64,000 bases of DNA, taken from NCBI RefSeq assembly GCF_000240225.1, contig NZ_AGUD01000003.1:1-64000 (forward strand). The letters are read 5' to 3'. This document shows positions 30,599-38,260 of this stretch, piece after piece. The translations under genes were made by a program, and so were the position numbers. The stretch is from Patulibacter medicamentivorans. Lineage in GTDB: Bacteria > Actinomycetota > Thermoleophilia > Solirubrobacterales > Solirubrobacteraceae. Under the pieces are notes generated by a model. That model was not told the origin of the DNA. It saw nothing but the letters and a program-made list of their open reading frames with translations, and did no database searches. Positions within the stretch are counted from its first letter, which is position 1; the number at the start of each line of letters is the position of its first letter.

Positions 30599-31476
30599 CC
30601 TCGACCATGCCCCTGTCCGAGCGAACCGTCAGCGCCGGCGGCGAGCAGATCTTCGTCGCCGAGGCCGGCCGCGGCGCGCCCGTCGTGCTCCTGCACGGCG
30701 GCGGTCCCGGGGCGTCCGGCCTGTCGAACTACTCGCGCAACGTCGACGCGCTGGCCGAGCGGTTCCGGGTCATCGTGCCCGACCTGCCCGGGTACGGCCG
30801 CTCGACCAAGGGCGTCGACCGATCCGATCCCTTCGGCCATCTCGCCGACGCGATCCGCGACCTGCTCGACGCCCTCGGCATCGAGCAGGCGAGCCTCGTC
30901 GGCAACTCCTACGGGGGCGCCTGCGCGCTGCGCCTCGCCCTCGACACGCCGGAGCGCGTCTCCAAGCTCGTGCTGATGGGGCCCGGCGGCGTCGGGACCA
31001 CCCGCGCGCTGCCCACGGAGGGCCTCAGCCACCTGTTCGGCTACTACGGCGGCGACGGCCCCTCGCGCGAGAAGCTCGAGACGTTCATCCGCCAGTACCT
31101 GGTCCACGACGGTGCCGCCGTGTCCGATGCGGTGATCGACGAGCGCTACCGGGCCAGCATCGACCCCGAGGTCGTAGCCAGTCCGCCGTTGCGCCGTCCG
31201 TCCGGCCTCTTCGCGCTGCGCACCCTCTGGCGCATGGACTTCACGCGCGACCGGCGACTGGCCCGGCTCGCGACCCCGACGCTCGTGATCTGGGGCGCCG
31301 AGGACAAGGTGAACCGTCCCAGCGGCGGCTCGGCGCTGGCAAGGACGATGCCGAACTGCCGGCTGCTCGAGGTGCCGAACGCCGGGCACTGGGTGCAGTG
31401 GGAGGAGGCCGAGCTCTTCAACGCCGCCGTGATCGAGTTCCTGGGCGGGGGACGAGGCGCGCCGGTCGCTCGCTGA
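30595..31476 (+). CDS. mhpC: Meta-cleavage product hydrolase (alpha/beta fold)
   Basis: A 293-residue carbon-carbon hydrolase that cuts the ring-opened product of the dioxygenase. The oxyanion segment HGGGPGASG is near 36-44, the nucleophile Ser is in GNSYGGA near 102-108, the Asp in IWGAEDKVN and the His in NAGHWVQWE. It is the last gene of the operon, overlapping the aldolase stop. With the other five genes the route from a hydroxylated phenylpropionate-like acid to pyruvate and acetyl-CoA is complete. Confidence 0.92.
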   Translation: MTSTMPLSERTVSAGGEQIFVAEAGRGAPVVLLHGGGPGASGLSNYSRNVDALAERFRVIVPDLPGYGRSTKGVDRSDPFGHLADAIRDLLDALGIEQASLVGNSYGGACALRLALDTPERVSKLVLMGPGGVGTTRALPTEGLSHLFGYYGGDGPSREKLETFIRQYLVHDGAAVSDAVIDERYRASIDPEVVASPPLRRPSGLFALRTLWRMDFTRDRRLARLATPTLVIWGAEDKVNRPSGGSALARTMPNCRLLEVPNAGHWVQWEEAELFNAAVIEFLGGGRGAPVAR

Positions 31477-31497
31477 GCCCGACGGCCGTGGCGCGCC

Positions 31498-33357
31498 TCA
31501 GCCCGCCGCGACCTGCGACCGAGCGTCGATCCGGCGCACGGCCGGGCCTCCGACGTCCTCCGGGGCCGGCGGCATGGTGTCCGCCTGGCGCAGCGGGCCG
31601 AAGTCGAGCCCGGTCAGCCGCGCCAGGTCGGCGACGGTCACCTGGTAGAGGTTGAACGGCTCCAGGCCGAGCGACTCGAGCTTCGCCTCGAGGTCGTCCT
31701 GCGTGAGCTGGAACGCCTTCGCCTTCAGGGTCCCGTCCTCGACGTAGGCGATCAGCTTCCAGAACGAGCGCGGGACCAGCACGTCCCGGTAGGGGAGGTC
31801 GTCGGGCTTGAAGATCGGCCCGCCGATCACGTTGACGCGCAGGTCGTCGACGTCGACGTCCTCGAAGATCGCGTTCTCGAGCTCGCCCCACAGCCCCTGC
31901 TTGGAGGACTGGTTGAAGTCGTCCAGCTGCGGGGTGATGTTGGTGAAGAAGAACGAGTCGCTGTTCGCCTGTGCGGCGCGGTCGCCCCACAGCAGGTCGG
32001 CGCGACGGGCGATGTGGCCGCGGTCGAGCCGGTTGCCCGCGTACAGCTCGTCGCCGACCTGGTGCTTGGCGTCGTACTGCGGGTCCAGCACGAACTTCTG
32101 ATCCTTGCGGGACAGCTGCTGCATCCGGGCGCCGTCGATGTTCCACGCCACCCAGCGGCAGAAGCGACGCTTCTTGCTCATCGCCAGCGAGAAGTGCGTG
32201 TAGTCGCGAACCACGGACCCGGAGGTCGTCGGGGCGTAGTCGCGCTTGACCGTCGCGGTCGGCTTCGGGAGCGGGACCGCGTGGCCCGGCAGGAAAGCGG
32301 GGTCGTAGCCCGCGGCGGCATCGACCACCGGCCGCCGCTCGGCGTCGGCGACCCCCTCGGGTGCCGCGATCGGGGCGATCTCGAGCTTCTCGAAGACCGC
32401 CGAGGCGTAGCACGCGACCGCGTACTCGGCCGGTTCGACGGTCTCCCCGGCGAAGTGCAGGCCGAGCAGCATCTCGCTCGCCGCGCCCGCGTCGTCGACG
32501 GCCATCCAGGCCGAGCCGGAATCGCCGCCCATCGAGATCTCGCCGTTCGGCGGCTCGTGGTCGGGATCGACGCCGATCTCGAAGCCCCCGATCCGCTGCT
32601 CGCCCCGCGCCCCGTAGACGAGCTTCGTGATCGTGTGGATCCGGGTCACCGTGCCGTAGGTGACGTCGGTCGTCCGGCCGGACTTGACGACCACGTCGCC
32701 CAGCTCCGGCTCCCCGATCCGGCGGACCGCGACGCCCAGGCCCAGGATCCGCTCGTCGGCGCGGCGGTGCTCGACGCTGGCGATCGCGCAGTCGCCGGCC
32801 AGCCCCAGGAAGCTCCGGATCAGCGTGCCGCAGCCGTTGGCGGCGATCCGGTTGTCGTCGTAGGGCCCCGGCTGGACGATCGGATCGCCGATACGCCCCG
32901 CGTCGCCGTGCAGGACGTGCCAGTTGGAGAGGATCCGCACCGCCCCGGTGGCGGGCTCGGACACCAGGCAGCCCAGCGTGCCGGCGCTGACCCGGGCGTT
33001 GGCCACGCTGACGCCGGGCACCAGCGGGTCGACGCGCGCCTTGCGCTCGGCCTTGGCCTCGAGCGCCACCGCGGCCGGGTGCTGCTCGAACGTCCGCTCG
33101 ACCACGTCGGTCGCGAAGGTGACGCCGTTGGCGGTGATCGACGCCGGGATCGGCCGGGTCGCGACCGCCTCGAGGCCCTCCGGCGCGAGCTTGACGCCGA
33201 CGGTGAACTGCAACGCCAGGGTGTCGGTCCGCTCGCCGCCCTCGACCTTGTAGCCGACCCCGACCGACGTGATGTTCGGATCGGGCAGGTACTGGTCGGC
33301 CACCTGCCGGACCGCTGCCTGCAGCCGCTGCCTGTCCTTCAGATCCCGCTTGCGCAT
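31498..33357 (-). CDS. Trypsin-like protease fused to a NUC1-type DNA/RNA endonuclease
   Basis: A 619-residue two-enzyme protein. Residues ~110-310 are a chymotrypsin-fold protease: His147 in SNWHVLHG, Asp189 in AGDCAIAS and Ser280 in GGDSGSAW. Residues ~370-560 are a beta-beta-alpha-metal nuclease: catalytic His448 in the LDRGH motif, with TNITPQLDDFNQ (Asn482 as the probable metal ligand). No signal peptide or membrane helix is visible, so it probably acts in the cytoplasm or leaves by an unusual route. It stands alone, convergent with the meta-cleavage operon. A defence, toxin or wound-response role can be imagined; nothing next to it looks like an immunity gene. Confidence 0.85.
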   Translation of the reverse strand: MRKRDLKDRQRLQAAVRQVADQYLPDPNITSVGVGYKVEGGERTDTLALQFTVGVKLAPEGLEAVATRPIPASITANGVTFATDVVERTFEQHPAAVALEAKAERKARVDPLVPGVSVANARVSAGTLGCLVSEPATGAVRILSNWHVLHGDAGRIGDPIVQPGPYDDNRIAANGCGTLIRSFLGLAGDCAIASVEHRRADERILGLGVAVRRIGEPELGDVVVKSGRTTDVTYGTVTRIHTITKLVYGARGEQRIGGFEIGVDPDHEPPNGEISMGGDSGSAWMAVDDAGAASEMLLGLHFAGETVEPAEYAVACYASAVFEKLEIAPIAAPEGVADAERRPVVDAAAGYDPAFLPGHAVPLPKPTATVKRDYAPTTSGSVVRDYTHFSLAMSKKRRFCRWVAWNIDGARMQQLSRKDQKFVLDPQYDAKHQVGDELYAGNRLDRGHIARRADLLWGDRAAQANSDSFFFTNITPQLDDFNQSSKQGLWGELENAIFEDVDVDDLRVNVIGGPIFKPDDLPYRDVLVPRSFWKLIAYVEDGTLKAKAFQLTQDDLEAKLESLGLEPFNLYQVTVADLARLTGLDFGPLRQADTMPPAPEDVGGPAVRRIDARSQVAAG

Positions 33358-33570
33358 CGTCCCGCTCCTGCCGTGGGTGAGGGGTCGCTCCGATCACACC
33401 GCGACGTGACCCGGCGCCGCGTGAAGATTCCGCCGCCGTGGCCAACGTAGGCCGCGGCGCCGCCGATGGCGTCGTGGCCCCCACCACGACATTTCGCGAC
33501 CGGTTCCGCGAGCCGCTCGCCGGCCGCGTCGTGGCGGGCGGGCGGGCGGGCGGGGGAGCGGGACCGATGC

Positions 33571-33630
33571 GCAACGAATGGTTGCGTCTTGGCGGTGGGC
33601 CCGCTAGGTTGACGTGCAACCAAACGTTGC
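33571..33630. promoter_or_regulatory. Two ArsR-type operators GCAAC-N5-GTTGC
   Basis: Identical dyads at 33571-33585 and 33616-33630, 45 bp apart, lie just before the SRPBCC-ArsR operon starting at 33647. The pair suggests cooperative binding, presumably by the ArsR encoded in the operon. Confidence 0.62.
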
Positions 33631-33646
33631 GCGTAGGAGCATCGCC

Positions 33647-34111
33647 GTGGAGCACGGAACCATCGAACGGGAACTGCACATCGACGCCTCGCCCGAGGTC
33701 GTGTTCGACGTGATCAGCAGCCCGGAGCACATCAGGGACTGGTGGAACGCCGAGACCGAGCTCGAGCCGACGGCCGGCTCGACCGGCGAGCTGACCTGGC
33801 GGGACGAGGCGGGGGAGAGGACCAACGTGGTCCCGATCACCGTGATCGACGCCGAGCCGCCGCACCGCTTCTCGTTCCGCTGGACGCAGGACCCGGGACA
33901 GCCGCCGACGGCCTCGAACTCGCTGCTCGTGACCTTCGAGCTGGCGCCGGTCGGTGCCGGCACCGTGCTGCGGCTGACCGAGACCGGGTTCCGCGAGCGG
34001 GGGTGGGAGATCGCGAAGCTCGAGGAGGTCTACCAGGAGCACGTCCGGGGCTGGGACTTCTACCTGCCGCGGATCGCCGAGCGCGCCGCCCGGGAGGTGC
34101 CGGCGCCATGA
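33647..34111 (+). CDS. SRPBCC (AHSA1/START-like) family protein
   Basis: A 154-residue hydrophobic-pocket protein of the Aha1/START-like class starting at GTG 33647. The N-terminal IERELHIDASPEVVFDVISSPEHIRDWW is the family hallmark. In many bacteria such genes are paired with a YgaV-like ArsR repressor, as here (ATGA overlap), and respond to small lipophilic compounds. The ligand is unknown. Confidence 0.85.
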   Translation: MEHGTIERELHIDASPEVVFDVISSPEHIRDWWNAETELEPTAGSTGELTWRDEAGERTNVVPITVIDAEPPHRFSFRWTQDPGQPPTASNSLLVTFELAPVGAGTVLRLTETGFRERGWEIAKLEEVYQEHVRGWDFYLPRIAERAAREVPAP

Positions 34112-34470
34112 CCGTGGTGATCGACGACGACCTCTGGTCGGCCGTCGGCGACCCGACCCGCCGCCGCATGCTCGACCAGCTGCTCGTCGACGGCGGCGGC
34201 ACCGCGACGAGCCTCAGCGACCACCTGCCGGTGACTCGTCAGGCCGTCTCCAAGCACCTCGACGTGCTCGGCCGCGCGGGGCTCGTCCACGCGACGGCGG
34301 TCGGGCGCGAGCGGCGCTACCGCGTCGACGACGCCCAGCTCGCCCGCGCGGTCGCCCAGCTGTCCGCCGTCGGCGCGACCTGGGACGCCCGGCTGCGCCG
34401 CATCAAGACGATCGCCGAGGCGATCCAGCAATCGCAACTCCCCAAGACCGAAGGACGCGACCATGCCTGA
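34108..34470 (+). CDS. ArsR-family regulator without metal site
   Basis: A 120-residue winged-helix protein: GDPTRRRMLDQLLVDGG, then the recognition helix LPVTRQAVSKHLDVLGRAGL. No Cys or His cluster is present, so it is a non-metal ArsR of the kind that travels with SRPBCC genes. It lies between two SRPBCC genes and overlaps both. It probably binds the paired dyads at 33571-33630. Confidence 0.88.
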   Translation: MTVVIDDDLWSAVGDPTRRRMLDQLLVDGGGTATSLSDHLPVTRQAVSKHLDVLGRAGLVHATAVGRERRYRVDDAQLARAVAQLSAVGATWDARLRRIKTIAEAIQQSQLPKTEGRDHA

Positions 34471-34906
34471 CATCCTCCATCGCATCGGGACCACGACGAC
34501 GCCGGACAAGGTCTACGACGCGCTCACCACCGTCGACGGCCTGGCCGCCTGGTGGACCGCCGACACTCACGGCGACGCCGCGCCCGGCGGCACGATCCGG
34601 TTCCGCTTCGGCGACGCCGGCGGGTTCGACATGAAGGTCGTCGACCAGCGCCCGAACGAGCGGGTCGCGTGGGAGGTGACCGACGGGCCGGAGGAGTGGA
34701 TCGGCACCCACGTCAGCTTCGACCTCGCCCAGGAGGACGGCTACACGATCGTGCTGTTCAAGCACGAGGGCTGGCGCGAGCCGGTCGACTTCATGTCCCA
34801 CTGCAGCACCAAGTGGGCGACCTTCCTGATGAGCATGAAGCAGCTCGTCGAGACCGGCGCCGGCGCGCCGCACCCCGAGGACGTCCAGATCAGCAACTGG
34901 CACTGA
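34463..34906 (+). CDS. SRPBCC (AHSA1-like) family protein
   Basis: A 147-residue START-like domain, the second in this operon; DKVYDALTTVDGLAAWWTADT is the family motif. It begins 8 bases inside the end of the ArsR gene. The sequence differs from the first SRPBCC protein, so it is not a recent duplicate. A role in binding or modifying a hydrophobic ligand is inferred. Confidence 0.85.
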   Translation: MPDILHRIGTTTTPDKVYDALTTVDGLAAWWTADTHGDAAPGGTIRFRFGDAGGFDMKVVDQRPNERVAWEVTDGPEEWIGTHVSFDLAQEDGYTIVLFKHEGWREPVDFMSHCSTKWATFLMSMKQLVETGAGAPHPEDVQISNWH

Positions 34907-34950
34907 GCGACTCGTCGCCCTCGGCCTCGGCCGTCCGGGCGGCGGCGCGG

Positions 34951-35346
34951 TCAGACCTCGACCTCGAACCCGAGGTCGACGTCGCACGCCGCGCGGCCGC
35001 CGCGGATGCCCCAGTTCTCGGTGGCGATCTCGCGGAGGGTGATCGCCACGTCGCCGCGCGGGATGCCGAGGGCGGCCAGCCGGCCGACGATCCCCGCGTA
35101 GAGCTGCCGCTTGGCCTCGAGCGAGCGTCCGGCGAAGCAGTCGATGGTCACGAGCGTGTAGGCGTCGGGGTTCGCCTGGTTCGGCGAGCACGCGAACCGG
35201 TGCGGCTCGTGGACGACGAGGCGCACGTGCTTGTCCTCGGCCGGGATCCGGAAGGCGGCCACGAGCGCGTCGTGGACCGCGTCGATCATGGCCACCTCGT
35301 CGGCCGGCGAGTACTGGCGGCGCACCTCGATCAGGACGGTCGGCAT
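34951..35346 (-). CDS. Tautomerase-family protein
   Basis: A 131-residue protein of the 4-oxalocrotonate tautomerase superfamily. It begins Met-Pro, so the catalytic N-terminal Pro is present after Met removal (MPTVLIEVRRQYS). At about 130 residues it is a fused double unit, like MSAD/cis-CaaD-type enzymes. ENWGIRGG near 112-120 is a conserved end motif. It lies downstream of a LysR gene on the same strand, 110 bases away. Confidence 0.82.
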   Translation of the reverse strand: MPTVLIEVRRQYSPADEVAMIDAVHDALVAAFRIPAEDKHVRLVVHEPHRFACSPNQANPDAYTLVTIDCFAGRSLEAKRQLYAGIVGRLAALGIPRGDVAITLREIATENWGIRGGRAACDVDLGFEVEV

Positions 35347-35456
35347 GCGGCAATCGTGCCGGCGAACGGCTCGGGCGTGGTAATGCGCTCTTGGCATGCC
35401 CGGCATGTCGGCCCGCGGAGGGGAGCGCGTCCCGGCCTCGACCTCGTCGACCTCCT

Positions 35457-36353
35457 CTAGGACGACGCGGTCGACGTGGCCTGCCGGGGAGCGGCGGTCA
35501 GCGCGCCCCGTCGCGCGATCGCGATCGCGTGCGCGGCCAGCGGCGAGTGGGTCCGGCCGGCCTGCCACAGCAGGTAGATCTCCCGCGCCGGCAGACCGGG
35601 CTCGAGCGGGTGGATGCTGAGATCCTGGTCGTCGGTGACGGCAAGGCGCGGCATGACCGCGGCGCCGAGGCCGGCGCGGACCATCGCCAGCAGCGCCTCG
35701 TTGCCGACCGTGCGGAAGACGAAGCGCGGGCGGATGCCCTCGGCGTCGAGCGCCGCCTCGACCCTGGCCTGATCGCAGATCGCCGGATGCGCCACCAGCG
35801 GCAGTCCGTCGAGCTGCCGCAGGCGCACCGTCCCGGCCTCGAAGTCCCCGGGCCGGGCGACCAGGACGTGCGGATCCTCGGCCAGCTTGAGCCGCTCGAC
35901 GTCGTCGTCGCCGGGGCCGTCGAAGAACATCAGGTCCAGCTCGCTCAGATCCGGCACGTCGGTCTCCTCCTCGAGCAGCCGGATGTCGCAGCCGGGGTGC
36001 GCGTCGCGCAGCTCGCGGATCAGCGGCGGGAGGAGCAGGTTGGTCGCGGTCTGGAAGGTGCCGATGTCGATCCGTCCGTCGCCGGCGCGGAAGCGCTCGA
36101 CGGCGTCCGTCATCGCCCGTGCCCGGCCGAGCAGCTCGCGACCGTGGTCGAGCACGACGACGCCCAGCGGCGTCAGCTGGACCGGTCGCGGACCGCCGGG
36201 GCGATCGAAGAGCGGACCACCGGCGGTCCGCTCGAGGGCGGCGATCTGCTGGCTCACGCTCGACTGCGCGTAGCCGAGCGCCGTCGCAGCCCGGCCGAAC
36301 GTGCCGTGATCTGCGACGGCGATCAGCGTGGCAAGGTGGCGCAGCTCGTACAC
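35457..36353 (-). CDS. LysR-family transcriptional regulator
   Basis: A 298-residue LysR regulator. The N-terminal helix-turn-helix is GTFGRAATALGYAQSSVSQQIAALERTAGG (16-45); the remainder is the two-lobed effector domain. It is divergent from the alpha/beta hydrolase gene at 36438, with a perfect dyad in the 84-bp gap. It should activate that hydrolase and the flavin oxidoreductase. Confidence 0.9.
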   Translation of the reverse strand: MYELRHLATLIAVADHGTFGRAATALGYAQSSVSQQIAALERTAGGPLFDRPGGPRPVQLTPLGVVVLDHGRELLGRARAMTDAVERFRAGDGRIDIGTFQTATNLLLPPLIRELRDAHPGCDIRLLEEETDVPDLSELDLMFFDGPGDDDVERLKLAEDPHVLVARPGDFEAGTVRLRQLDGLPLVAHPAICDQARVEAALDAEGIRPRFVFRTVGNEALLAMVRAGLGAAVMPRLAVTDDQDLSIHPLEPGLPAREIYLLWQAGRTHSPLAAHAIAIARRGALTAAPRQATSTASS

Positions 36354-36362
36354 GGGTCAAGT

Positions 36363-36385
36363 CTATCGCTTAACATGATCGATAG
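36363..36385. promoter_or_regulatory. LysR binding dyad CTATCG-N11-CGATAG
   Basis: A perfect 6-base inverted repeat with 11-base spacing directly in front of the LysR gene and divergent from the hydrolase. It includes the T-N11-A layout of LysR boxes. The AT-rich centre stands out. Confidence 0.65.
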
Positions 36386-36437
36386 GATCGGAAGCAATCG
36401 CTTTTCATGAACGGCACGGCGCTCTAGCGTCGCTCAC

Positions 36438-37265
36438 ATGACGACGGAGCAGCTGTTTCAGGCAGGCGGCGTGGAGTTGTGCGCGGAGACGTTCGGCGAC
36501 CCGGCGGACCCGGCGGTGCTGCTGATCCACGGCGCCTCGGCGTCGATGCTGTGGTGGGACGCCCGCCTCTGCGCCAGGCTGGCCGACCGCGGCCGGTACG
36601 TGATCCGCTACGACCAGCGCGACACCGGCCGCTCGACGACCTATCCGCCCGGCCGGCCGGAGTACGCGATGAGCGACCTGGCCGCGGACGCGGTCGCGCT
36701 GCTCGACGCGCTCGGCGTCGAGCGCGCGCACGTGGTCGCGCAGTCGATGTCGGGCGGCATTGGCCTGATCCTCGGCGTCGATCACGCTCCCCGGGTCGCG
36801 TCCCTGACCTTCGTGGCGACGTCGACCGGCGATGCCTCGCTGCCGCCGTCCTCCGACGAGCTGCCGCGGTTCGAGCCGCCGGACTTCGCTGATCCGGCCG
36901 CGCTCGAGGAGTACGTCGTCCGGGCGATGGAGGCCGAGGCGGGGGAGTCCTTCGACGAGGTCGCGGCGCGGTCGCTGGTCCGGCGGGACATCGCGCGAGC
37001 GACGGACTACGAGTCGTCGCTCACCAACCACTACGCGATGGAGTTCGACGGGCCCCGGGGCGGCGGCTTCGGCGACCTGGCCGTGCCGGTGCTGGCGGTG
37101 CACGGAGATCGGGATCCGATCTTCCCGCTGGAGCACGGCGAGGCGATCCGGGACGCGGTGCCCGACGGGAGGCTGGTGGTGCTCCGCGGCGCCGGGCACG
37201 AGCTGCCGGAGCGCTCGTGGGACGCGTTCGTCGACGCGCTGGTCGAGCACACCGGGGCGAGCTGA
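36438..37265 (+). CDS. Alpha/beta-fold hydrolase
   Basis: A 275-residue hydrolase. The nucleophile Ser is in VAQSMSGG near 98-105, the oxyanion segment is HGASASMLWW near 35-44, the acid is in HGDRDPIFP and the His in RGAGHELPE. The fold pattern is that of small-ester or epoxide hydrolases; the substrate is not evident. Its stop overlaps the ATG of the next gene, and a LysR regulator is divergent. Confidence 0.85.
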   Translation: MTTEQLFQAGGVELCAETFGDPADPAVLLIHGASASMLWWDARLCARLADRGRYVIRYDQRDTGRSTTYPPGRPEYAMSDLAADAVALLDALGVERAHVVAQSMSGGIGLILGVDHAPRVASLTFVATSTGDASLPPSSDELPRFEPPDFADPAALEEYVVRAMEAEAGESFDEVAARSLVRRDIARATDYESSLTNHYAMEFDGPRGGGFGDLAVPVLAVHGDRDPIFPLEHGEAIRDAVPDGRLVVLRGAGHELPERSWDAFVDALVEHTGAS

Positions 37266-38077
37266 TGCGGGCCGCCGTGTGGGTGCCGTTGTTCGACGAG
37301 TTGGCGGACCCGTCGGTGGTCGCGCGGCTGGCGGCGACGGCGGAGGAGGCCGGCTGGGACGGGCTGTTCGTCTGGGATCACCTGTGGTGGCGGGAACCGG
37401 TCGAGGCGGTGGGGGACCCGTGCGTCACCCTGGCGGCGGTGGCCTGCGCGACCGAGCGCCTGCGGATCGGGCCGATGGTGACGCCGGTGGCGCGACGGCG
37501 ACCGGCGAAGCTGCTGCGCGAGACGGCGGCCCTGGACGTGCTGAGTCGCGGGCGGCTGACATTGGGGGTCGGATTGGGGAGCGATCGCTTCGCGGGGGAG
37601 TTCTCGCGCTCCGGCGAGGCCGTCGACGATCGCGTCCGGGCCGAGCAGCTGGACGAGTCGCTGCAGATCCTGACCGCCGGCTGGAGCGGCGAGCCGGTCG
37701 TTCATCGGGGTCGTCACCACCGCGTGGACGACGTCCGGTTCCTGCCGCGGCCGGCGCAGGGCAGCGTGCCGATCTGGGTGGCCGGGTTCCCCGGCAAGCG
37801 CCGGCCGCTGCGGCGGGCGACCCGCTACGACGGATTCTTCCCGGTCAACCTGGCCTCGCCGGACGAGCTGGCCGCCGCCACCGGCCAGCTCCGGGCCGCC
37901 TTCGATCAGGGCGGCCGGCTGCCGACGGGCTTCGACGTCGTCGTCGCCCTGGAGCCGCACGTGGATCCGCGGCCGTACGAGGACGCCGGCGCGACGTGGT
38001 GCCTGACCGACCTCGATCCCGCGACCCTGCGGCTGGCCGACGTGCGCGCGCTGGTCGAGGCCGGGCCGCAGCGGTGA
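37265..38077 (+). CDS. LLM-class flavin-dependent oxidoreductase (luciferase-like)
   Basis: A 270-residue TIM-barrel enzyme using reduced flavin (FMNH2 or F420). Family segments: DGLFVWDHLWWRE, GPMVTPVARRRPAKLLRETAALDVLSRGRLTLGVG. At 270 residues it is shorter than typical 300-340-residue members, with a trimmed C-terminus. TGATG overlap with the hydrolase gene. A joint oxidative and hydrolytic role under LysR control is inferred. Confidence 0.85.
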   Translation: MRAAVWVPLFDELADPSVVARLAATAEEAGWDGLFVWDHLWWREPVEAVGDPCVTLAAVACATERLRIGPMVTPVARRRPAKLLRETAALDVLSRGRLTLGVGLGSDRFAGEFSRSGEAVDDRVRAEQLDESLQILTAGWSGEPVVHRGRHHRVDDVRFLPRPAQGSVPIWVAGFPGKRRPLRRATRYDGFFPVNLASPDELAAATGQLRAAFDQGGRLPTGFDVVVALEPHVDPRPYEDAGATWCLTDLDPATLRLADVRALVEAGPQR

Positions 38078-38260
38078 GGCTCGCCGGCCGCGTCCGCGCC
38101 ACGCCACCGCCGAGGGCAAGGCGGTCTTCAAGGCGGCGCTGCAGGCTGACGCGCCCCGGGCCCGGTCGGTGCTCTCCCTCGACTGAGATCGCTTCACCGG
38201 CGCTTCATGTTGCGCCGGGCAGACTGCTCCTCGCTCCGTCGCCCACGAAGGACCTCCACG

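Noticed and set aside
38097..38186. Short frame HATAEGKAVFKAAL... between the flavin oxidoreductase and the metallopeptidase
   Set aside because: It resembles a protein end but is only about 30 codons, with no start and no convincing family.
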